A stretch of 42,752 nt of DNA from contig JAEFAR010000021.1 of NCBI GenBank assembly GCA_016287675.1, positions 1-42,752 on the forward strand, read 5' to 3'. Every line of letters starts with the position of its first letter. The stretch's first letter is position 1. Both the position numbers and the translations under genes were made by a program. Source of the DNA: Lachnospiraceae bacterium. GTDB taxonomy: Bacteria > Bacillota > Clostridia > Lachnospirales > Lachnospiraceae. The notes under the pieces are model-generated. The model had not been told where the DNA came from, made no database searches, and saw nothing but the letters and a program-made list of their open reading frames with translations. Positions 37,309 through 42,752 of this stretch are shown piece by piece.

Positions 37309-38190
37309 TTACTTATTTAGATATGATGCTATCTGCTCATCTGATACCCCGTTCTGCTTTAGAAGGGCAAGAAGCTTGGAGTTTTCAGCGGTTAATGTGG
37401 AGTTCTCAGCAGTTAACGAAGCATTCTCCTCCGTTCTTATCTGCAAAAGATGCTCAAGAGTTCTTTTATCGAGCATATATTTCTCATGTGCTTCCATAAT
37501 TGTTTTTTCCTGACTCTGGACGTTGGAACTATACATAACCTGCGCCACCTCCTTAAACGCATCATTATTCGAGCAAAGGTCTTTAAGTTCCTCCCATTTG
37601 GTTGTTTTAAAAAGCTTTGCCCAATAAACAAGACCGTTATCGATATCTTCCTGTGTAGCTATCTCAGTCTGGTTTAAATATAACACATTTAATTTCAAAT
37701 ATGAAGAGTAAGGTTGGAAGTTTTTGGTGTTAAGAAGTTCGTAATGAGAATAGAATTCAGGATAATCAGGAAAAAGCGGATCGTTCATTATAGCGATGAA
37801 TGTTGTAGGTTTAAGCCTTAAATAGTCATCACCTTTCCCGATGCTGTCAAATGATCGGCACATATAGAGTAAAGACCTAAGCTCCCATTCGTCATTTATA
37901 TACATCTGGAGCTCGATGTCTATGATCTCGTCATTATTCAGAAGCACTTTTACGTCAAGTATGATGGCTTTTGTAGCATACATCGAATAATCAACGGGAT
38001 TGGTGAGTATCACTTCTTTCACAGTTTTAGGATCAAGGCCTTTAAGAGCACAAACCAATCCTTTAAGAGCTTTTGGGGATTTAGCCATGACAAGGTGGAA
38101 CATCATATCGTTTTTAAGGGTAACATCAATAGGACCTGTTGCTTCCTCAAAGGAAACAGGCATAGTTTTAGTGTTTTCAGTTGTATTCAT
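37309..38190 (-). CDS. Rpn family recombination-promoting nuclease/putative transposase
   Basis: 293-residue protein of the Rpn/PD-(D/E)XK nuclease group (PF12784-like), DNA endonucleases that promote recombination and are often annotated as transposases. The N-terminal core has DVTLKNDMMFHLVM, KGLDPKTVKEVILTNP and the nuclease motif ILDVKV...DEIIDIELQM, supplying the Asp and Glu-x-Gln of the PD-ExQ type site. The C-terminus (about 225-275) is a coiled coil with repeated LTAEN units (ENASLTAENSTLTAENSKL). These genes are numerous in Lachnospiraceae genomes and some act in phage defence or as toxins. AGGAGG precedes the ATG on the minus strand. No flanking inverted repeats of an insertion sequence were identified. 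Confidence 0.88.
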   Translation of the reverse strand: MNTTENTKTMPVSFEEATGPIDVTLKNDMMFHLVMAKSPKALKGLVCALKGLDPKTVKEVILTNPVDYSMYATKAIILDVKVLLNNDEIIDIELQMYINDEWELRSLLYMCRSFDSIGKGDDYLRLKPTTFIAIMNDPLFPDYPEFYSHYELLNTKNFQPYSSYLKLNVLYLNQTEIATQEDIDNGLVYWAKLFKTTKWEELKDLCSNNDAFKEVAQVMYSSNVQSQEKTIMEAHEKYMLDKRTLEHLLQIRTEENASLTAENSTLTAENSKLLALLKQNGVSDEQIASYLNK

Positions 38191-38226
38191 TAAACCTCCT
38201 AGGGAATTATTAAAAAGAGTTTTACT

Positions 38227-38414
38227 ATGGGATCTTCAAAAAAGAAAAAGCTGCAGCCGTTACCAATGAAGAGCCATTGGAAGAACTGGTATCATTATAC
38301 TTGCGCAACATGCGATTTTCAATATACATAGTTCACAAAAAGCAAGCAAAAAAATGTACAGAGTGCACAAAAGCAATGGGGGAAGTATCTGTCTTGAGCT
38401 GGAACATAATTTGA
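38227..38414 (+). pseudogene. Possible frameshifted small zinc-ribbon gene
   Basis: An open frame from the ATG at 38227 encodes 34 residues (start MGSSKKKKLQPLP) and contains a CATC pair (codons at 38302 and 38311) just before a stop at 38329. In another frame, without a stop, the sequence continues through HKKQAKKCTECTKAMG with a second pair (CTEC, codons at 38355 and 38364) and stops at 38412. Joined by a single frameshift near 38320-38330, the two pairs would make a four-cysteine zinc ribbon with about 13 residues between pairs. The ribosome site is poor (AAGAG). It may be a decayed gene, two chance short frames, or the result of a sequencing error. Confidence 0.3.
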
Positions 38415-38431
38415 TATTAATTTAACAAAGC

Positions 38432-38491
38432 GTTGTTATACTACGCATAACAACTAAAGGTACAGGGTTGACACCCTATACCTTTAGTTGT
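38432..38491 (+). promoter_or_regulatory. Two overlapping, mutually exclusive hairpins before the kinase operon
   Basis: The larger hairpin has 19-base arms (38450-38468 and 38473-38491; ends ACAACTAAAGGTA and TACCTTTAGTTGT, then GGGT/ACCC, one mismatch) and a TGAC loop. A smaller perfect hairpin, GTTGTTAT (38432-38439) with ATAACAAC (38447-38454), uses the same 38450-38454 bases, so both cannot form at once. No T run follows. A possible promoter, TTGATA (38411-38416) with TATACT (38437-38442), has a 20-base spacer, longer than usual; if used, the transcript would begin at the large hairpin. It could be a riboswitch-like leader, a repressor site or a mobile hairpin element. Confidence 0.65.
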
Positions 38492-38571
38492 ATCTCTTGA
38501 CGATTATTTTGAATGACGCTGTCATGAGCGTTAAAAAATTAACAATGCATTGTTGCATGGCGGGAACATTT

Positions 38572-39822
38572 ATGGAACTGAAAAGACAATCTTATTATAT
38601 GATCCCCTTCTTACCGAATGAGTCTGAAAAGTACCTGAAACAGATCGCGAAAGATCAAGATTTTGAAGAATATTATACAGAGATCAGATACCTTTCGGGA
38701 TATGTTCACGAATACTTTAACAGCGGAGAAAGGGGAAAGAATCATCCGTGCCACATGTTCAGACTCAGAGCAAACGGTTTTGAACATTATGGCCTGACAG
38801 AAAAAGAGATAGGCTGCTTTACAAGCATTATCGATAAGGAAGAATACAGGTTTATCATAAGTGACGTTACCTGCTATATTTTTTTGGACGGAATATCTTT
38901 TTTTAGAATAGGGATCAGGTATCCTCAGGAATATGGTTTAGAGGATATAACCAATTTTAATTTTGTATTTTCGAGATTGTTTCAGTCAAAAATGTGTTTT
39001 CGACTTGGCGAACAGGAGATTGATCTAAGCACAACGTTTTTGAATCTTGTGAACGTCGGTGGCAAAGCGGCTTTTCTTCCAGAGAGACGTCAACTCACAT
39101 CGTATCATTTGGTCGGACTGGAAAGGGAAAACAAGAGAGATGAGGAAACACTTCGTTTCCTAAGCCGTGGAAGGCACACATCGTTTGAAGCGACAAGAGA
39201 GAGATCCAGCTTAAAGGAAGAATTGTTTTCTTATTCTCCAAATGAGGATGTAATATGGGCGGGGAGTACAAATGCCGTATGCGCTGTTGCATACGGGACA
39301 GATGGGGCGTCTTACACTGTGAGGAATTTCCCTAATCATGTTCTGCATGACTATTTTATTGTTTTCCTTTTACGGCTATACGAAAGAGAAATGCTTCTTT
39401 GGTTTAGCAGGAAGATCTTAATTGAAAGAAATAATAAAAAGAATCTGATAACAATGCGCGAAAAGATGGTGGATTTCAGGGCCATATACATGCATGACAC
39501 CGTTTCGCTCGAAGCGAATTACCGTGAACTGGATCGACGGATACGAGAGGTTTTTTGCATAGAGGAATTGGAAAAGGATGTTGAAGAATGTATCGATTCG
39601 ATCAATTCTTTTGTTGCTGATCGAAAAAACCGCAGAACGGACGGACTTTTGACCGCGATCGGTTTACTGGCTGTGATCTCGGCGTTGACAGATGGACTTG
39701 GTTTCGCAGACAGAGTAGGTGAACTGTCCGGCGGAACTCTTTCTTTCGTTCATTTTGCTGTTTTGGGTGTTGTTTTGATTTTTGTGATCATTGGCGTGTT
39801 CAGTTTTTTTAAGGAGGGGTAA
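38572..39822 (+). CDS. Unknown protein with two C-terminal membrane helices
   Basis: 416-residue protein of no family I recognise. The first 290 or so residues look soluble and mixed alpha/beta (YYMIPFLPNESEKYLKQI, HMFRLRANGFEHYGL). A charged helical region (about 290-350; EKDVEECIDSINSFVADRKNRRTDG) leads into two hydrophobic helices (about 358-377 and 391-412) separated by a short loop and ending in a short basic/acidic tail. A long helix followed by a C-terminal helical hairpin recalls CorA-like channels, but the GMN motif is absent, so this is only a shape resemblance. The start at 38572 is chosen for GCGGGA 6 bases before it; in-frame starts reach back to 38488, inside the hairpin. First gene of the AT-rich kinase operon. 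Confidence 0.7.
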   Translation: MELKRQSYYMIPFLPNESEKYLKQIAKDQDFEEYYTEIRYLSGYVHEYFNSGERGKNHPCHMFRLRANGFEHYGLTEKEIGCFTSIIDKEEYRFIISDVTCYIFLDGISFFRIGIRYPQEYGLEDITNFNFVFSRLFQSKMCFRLGEQEIDLSTTFLNLVNVGGKAAFLPERRQLTSYHLVGLERENKRDEETLRFLSRGRHTSFEATRERSSLKEELFSYSPNEDVIWAGSTNAVCAVAYGTDGASYTVRNFPNHVLHDYFIVFLLRLYEREMLLWFSRKILIERNNKKNLITMREKMVDFRAIYMHDTVSLEANYRELDRRIREVFCIEELEKDVEECIDSINSFVADRKNRRTDGLLTAIGLLAVISALTDGLGFADRVGELSGGTLSFVHFAVLGVVLIFVIIGVFSFFKEG

Positions 39823-39824
39823 AG

Positions 39825-41135
39825 ATGCTTTTTGGCTTTCTTACAGAACAGAGTTTAAAAATAAACAAAGCAATTTCATTAACAGAGAAATCTTTGAGTG
39901 AGATCTTATCATATGCAAATGATTCGGAAAGAAATTGTCGTATCGATCCGGATAAATCGATGATCTCTACCCGTCAGGCTTTAGAGGTCCTTATCAGTTC
40001 AATTCTTTGCGCAAATGGAAAAAAGAGTTTTGACAGAACAGATTCGCTTTATGTAATGATCAAAGAATGTCAGACGCAGCAGATCATAACCCAGCAGCAG
40101 AAAAAGAAACTGGATTCCCTCAGGATCAATGCCAATGATATTGTACATGTTGAAAAAAATGTAACAAAGAATTCTTACAGTATAGAAGGAAGACACGCAA
40201 ACATTGATGATGCAACGCAGGCGGTTATCGATCTTTACGATGTATTAACCGATATGTTCGGCAGGCAGGCGATCAGAATTGACAAAGAGGATCTGCCTAT
40301 AGGCGAGTATGAAATCGTGAAAAAATATGCCGGACGAAACAGTGATATATTGTATGGAAAGTATGAATATGTTGGAGTCAAGAAAAACGGCCTTGTTCCA
40401 ACGTATGTTTATATCAGACCTTTTAAAAAAGAATGCGATGAAAAACAGGCGTTCAGTGAGAGGGATATTGCTGCTCAGACAGTGTTGAAAAATCTCCCGG
40501 ATACAAATTATATTTTAAAAGGAAATGAAATAACCGTCAGTGCAAATAATAATGTCAGGTATGTAGCATATGAGATCAAGAAAGGAACAACTACGCTGGA
40601 TCGACTGATCCAGCCACTTAATCCGACGGAGGCACTTGGTGTAATGCTGGATATTGTTACCGGATTATGTGACATAAAAAGCGATGGGATCAATCTTCAT
40701 CACAGGGGGATCAATCCACATTGCATTTTTGTTAATAAAGAGGGCGACAGATACAGAGGTAAACTTGGGTGTTTTGAAACATCAAAAATAGAAATAAGTG
40801 AACAGAGCGTGGAAACGGTATATGCGGGTATGGCATCGGCAAACAGAGGCAGTGTATATGTTCATCCCTTTTTTCTGAACGGAAGTTATGAGTATGACAG
40901 CGCAGAATGGGGAAAAGCGGATATTTATGCAATTGCAGTTTCGTTACTTTATTGTTTGGATGCTAAAAATGTTGACAAAAAAGTAATAGATACAAGTTGC
41001 TTTTATGATGTATATTCCACTGATTTTGCAGACACAATGGTAAGGATCATTGACACAGGCTCGTTGGAGTTGATACCTACTATTGAAGAATTCAAGACAC
41101 TGTTGGCAGAGGAGATTTCCAATGGATCTTATTAG
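39825..41135 (+). CDS. DUF4145-like domain fused to a degenerate protein kinase
   Basis: 436-residue protein. Residues about 20-145 resemble the DUF4145 helical domain seen in restriction and defence proteins (STRQALEVLISSILCANG, LRINANDIVHVEKN, ATQAVIDLYDVLTDMFG). Residues about 160-430 have the layout of a protein kinase, with a C-lobe LNPTEALGVMLDIVTGLCDI, the catalytic-loop position HHRGINPHCIFV (His293-Arg294-Gly295, so the catalytic Asp is Gly and the usual Asn is Cys300), GKLGCFETSKI where DFG would be, and WGKADIYAIAVSLLYCLD as helix F. It is therefore predicted to be a pseudokinase, possibly a regulator of the active kinase encoded next. GGAGGGG precedes the ATG; the kinase gene overlaps its end by 14 bases. 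Confidence 0.75.
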   Translation: MLFGFLTEQSLKINKAISLTEKSLSEILSYANDSERNCRIDPDKSMISTRQALEVLISSILCANGKKSFDRTDSLYVMIKECQTQQIITQQQKKKLDSLRINANDIVHVEKNVTKNSYSIEGRHANIDDATQAVIDLYDVLTDMFGRQAIRIDKEDLPIGEYEIVKKYAGRNSDILYGKYEYVGVKKNGLVPTYVYIRPFKKECDEKQAFSERDIAAQTVLKNLPDTNYILKGNEITVSANNNVRYVAYEIKKGTTTLDRLIQPLNPTEALGVMLDIVTGLCDIKSDGINLHHRGINPHCIFVNKEGDRYRGKLGCFETSKIEISEQSVETVYAGMASANRGSVYVHPFFLNGSYEYDSAEWGKADIYAIAVSLLYCLDAKNVDKKVIDTSCFYDVYSTDFADTMVRIIDTGSLELIPTIEEFKTLLAEEISNGSY

Positions 41136-41961
41136 AGTGGATCAACACAAAGAGTACAGGGTAAACAAGTGTATTTATAAGAACGAAGGTGTTTCCGAAG
41201 TCTATGATGTCCTTGATACGGAAATGAAAAGGGAAAGCATCCTGAAAAAAGTCTGGTATAAGGATGAGAAAGAATATGAGTGGCTGAAGAGGGAAGTGAC
41301 CAATCAGATCGTGGCATCGGGGAATTCCGATTATGTCCCCGGGATATTAAATTTTTACAAACAAAAGGGTTTTGTTTGGATAGAGATGCAAAAAAAGCAG
41401 GGAAGAAGCCTTAGGGATATTATTGACCTGCAGATGAAAGATGCCAATGTCGGAATCAGGTTTAGCGAAAGTGTGAAAATATTCAGATGGCTGTGCTGTA
41501 CTATGGCCCAGTTACACGGGGAAAAGTTGTTTATACATAAAGACATTAAGCCTGAAAATATAATCATTAATACAAGCAGGGAATGTGCTTATGTTATAGA
41601 TTTTGGCACCAGCGGGCCATGGAACGTTAAAGGAATGGGAACTCCAAAGTATATGGCACCGGAGCAAAGAGCGGAAGTACGAGGATTACATGTAACTCAG
41701 GCTACGGATGTGTTTTCTATGGGGCTCATTTTTTATGAGATGATAACGGGTAAGGTTCCGGAGTTTGGTAAAGATATGGTTTTTGACCCTATAAAAAAAG
41801 AATGGTTAAAAACTTTTATTGACGAGGGTCAAATAAGTAATATGGACCCGGTGGCATTTAAAATAATTGAAAAATGTCTTCAGGCGAATCCGGAAAAACG
41901 ATATGCAAATGCCTGTGTGTTGAGGAGAGATCTATGGGGGATCAAAAAGATAAAACATTAA
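41122..41961 (+). CDS. Soluble Ser/Thr protein kinase
   Basis: 279-residue Hanks-type kinase that should transfer phosphate from ATP to Ser/Thr of proteins. The glycine-rich loop is reduced (NEGVSEVYDV, about 21-30), the ATP lysine is Lys42 or Lys43 (SILKKVW), the catalytic loop HKDIKPENIIIN has Asp141, Lys143 and Asn146, then Asp160-Phe-Gly, GTPKYMAPEQ (activation loop end) and Asp196 in ATDVFSMGLIFYEMITG. All catalytic residues are intact. There is no membrane helix or PASTA domain, unlike the PrkC housekeeping kinase, so it is an accessory kinase. The start at 41122, with AGGAG at 41110-41114, gives a 14-base overlap with the pseudokinase gene. Substrates are unknown; the neighbours are the natural candidates. 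Confidence 0.9.
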   Translation: MDLIRVDQHKEYRVNKCIYKNEGVSEVYDVLDTEMKRESILKKVWYKDEKEYEWLKREVTNQIVASGNSDYVPGILNFYKQKGFVWIEMQKKQGRSLRDIIDLQMKDANVGIRFSESVKIFRWLCCTMAQLHGEKLFIHKDIKPENIIINTSRECAYVIDFGTSGPWNVKGMGTPKYMAPEQRAEVRGLHVTQATDVFSMGLIFYEMITGKVPEFGKDMVFDPIKKEWLKTFIDEGQISNMDPVAFKIIEKCLQANPEKRYANACVLRRDLWGIKKIKH

Positions 41962-42119
41962 ACAAAGATATGGCCAAAGGAACCGTTAGCGACATTTTGG
42001 ATGATACAGACATTTTTGCCTTTGGAGAGGAATTGAACAAAATTGTCAAAATGCCGCTGTTTATAAAGGAAGTAGATACAGATTATTTGATGGAGATGCC
42101 GAATGATACAATACATTGA
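41934..42119 (+). CDS. Small 61-residue protein of the kinase operon
   Basis: A short gene that overlaps the kinase gene by 28 bases and the next gene by 17. GGAGAG lies just before the ATG, which supports translation. The product is mostly charged, with a Lys-rich start (MGDQKDKTLNKDMAKG) and an acidic middle containing TVSDILDDTDIF. It has no membrane segment and no recognised family. Its tight packing suggests a real gene; it might be a kinase substrate or adaptor, but that is inference from position. Confidence 0.55.
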   Translation: MGDQKDKTLNKDMAKGTVSDILDDTDIFAFGEELNKIVKMPLFIKEVDTDYLMEMPNDTIH

Positions 42120-42752
42120 ACTTCGGGCTGATAATATTTTTTCGTTAGGGCGTTCACCGATCATTTTCTTTATATCAGAGAAGGTTTCAACGAAGTATGC
42201 AAATGAAGTAGATAGCTTGGTCGATGAGTTACTGAAAATGGAGTATCTCACGATTTATTATTGTGATCTTGATAAAGATCGTATAGCGATCAATTGCATG
42301 ACTTCCGATCATGTCTTTGTTGCCATTCCTACGGATAAGCGAAATTATCATATTGCAAGTATCTATATGAGAAAAGAATATGAGGCAAAAAAACGCTTTA
42401 ACTATGTTGGAAAAGATTCATTTCAGATAATGATCAACGCGGGAAGTGTAGTTGATATCTATGGTGAAAGACGCAAAAGTGAAAAGTGCGGAAATGTAGT
42501 CGACAAGGGTATGAATGAAAGTGCATTTAATGATCTGCAGGATGCACTGGTTTCATATTTCCAGACGGGGAAAAGTAAGGATCGTGACAAGCGGCCGACG
42601 GTGGACCAAAACTTTGAGAGGATGATATTGGCGCCCATCAGAGATTATACATATTGCGAAAAGAAAGTTGAAGAGATGCTTTCTTATGGCGAGAATTATA
42701 TTGTATATGAAAAAAGGGATGCAGCCAGAGGAAATGCAAAAAAGAAAAAAGT
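42103..42752 (+). CDS. Unknown protein of the kinase operon, cut by the window end
   Basis: An open frame from the ATG at 42103 runs for at least 216 codons to the window end without a stop. GGAG lies 7 bases before the ATG (42092-42095). The N-terminal 70 residues look like an alternating alpha/beta fold (SPIIFFISEKVSTKYANEV, MEYLTIYYCDLDKD, HVFVAIPTD) of a thioredoxin-like or Rossmann-like shape without a CxxC motif, followed by a charged region (RRKSEKCGNVVDKG; DRDKRPTVDQNF). No family is recognised. It continues the operon with a 17-base overlap, so the system extends beyond the window. Confidence 0.75.
   Translation, partial: MIQYIELRADNIFSLGRSPIIFFISEKVSTKYANEVDSLVDELLKMEYLTIYYCDLDKDRIAINCMTSDHVFVAIPTDKRNYHIASIYMRKEYEAKKRFNYVGKDSFQIMINAGSVVDIYGERRKSEKCGNVVDKGMNESAFNDLQDALVSYFQTGKSKDRDKRPTVDQNFERMILAPIRDYTYCEKKVEEMLSYGENYIVYEKRDAARGNAKKKK

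Noticed and set aside
37233-37499. Plus-strand open frame overlapping the Rpn-family gene
   Set aside because: It passes through the Rpn terminator hairpin and then reads the antisense of the Rpn coding region; no ribosome site.
37309-38190. Complete insertion sequence around the Rpn-family gene
   Set aside because: No terminal inverted repeats or target-site duplications could be found by eye at either side.
38468-38496. TTGACA inside the large hairpin as a promoter for the kinase operon
   Set aside because: The hexamer at 17 bases downstream is TATCTC, a poor -10 box; it remains possible but is weaker than other promoters here.

Overview
The window reads as chromosomal DNA of an anaerobic Bacillota, most likely a Clostridia of the Lachnospiraceae type. 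The grounds are the gene content (T-box leader on thrS, class III ribonucleotide reductase, HemZ, bifunctional Rel next to apt, class II aldolase, Rpn-type nuclease/transposase), strong AGGAGG ribosome-binding sites, SigA-like promoters and many short intrinsic terminators. The species call is inference; no 16S rRNA gene is present.

Region by region: 1-10037 is the end of the ribosomal/RNA polymerase block: rplL, then an inserted methylmalonate-semialdehyde-type aldehyde dehydrogenase with terminators on both sides, then rpoB and rpoC with a promoter of their own. 10038-13775 holds a CPBP membrane protease, a convergent class II fructose-bisphosphate aldolase and a membrane-anchored CotH-like kinase. 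13786-15541 is a dapA-dapB lysine/diaminopimelate operon. 15654-18832 has a secreted BIG2-domain protein divergent from an OmpR-type two-component pair. 18842-20926 is thrS under a threonine T-box. 20993-24039 is a chemoreceptor-like protein with a structured leader, overlapping hflX. 24195-29101 is a DNA-precursor cluster (nrdD with a fused glutaredoxin-like domain, thyA, dihydrofolate reductase) followed by an MraY-like transferase. 29122-34276 runs apt, rel, hemZ and an HD-GYP protein. 34311-37197 is on the minus strand: an XRE regulator with a membrane domain, and aspS.

37270 to the right end is the accessory part: an Rpn-family nuclease/transposase on the minus strand, a possible broken zinc-ribbon gene, a 19-bp-stem hairpin with an alternative overlapping hairpin, and a tightly packed operon that looks AT-richer than the rest. 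That operon encodes an unknown protein with two C-terminal membrane helices, a DUF4145-like/degenerate-kinase fusion, an active Ser/Thr protein kinase, a 61-residue small protein and an unknown protein that runs off the window. This kinase/pseudokinase/membrane-protein operon is the best candidate for an undescribed system; its function cannot be read from the sequence.

Other points worth attention are an Asn at the rifampicin-pocket position equivalent to E. coli RpoB His526, long acidic tails on both RpoB and RpoC, a ThrRS without a TGS domain, and a probable leaderless cotH mRNA.
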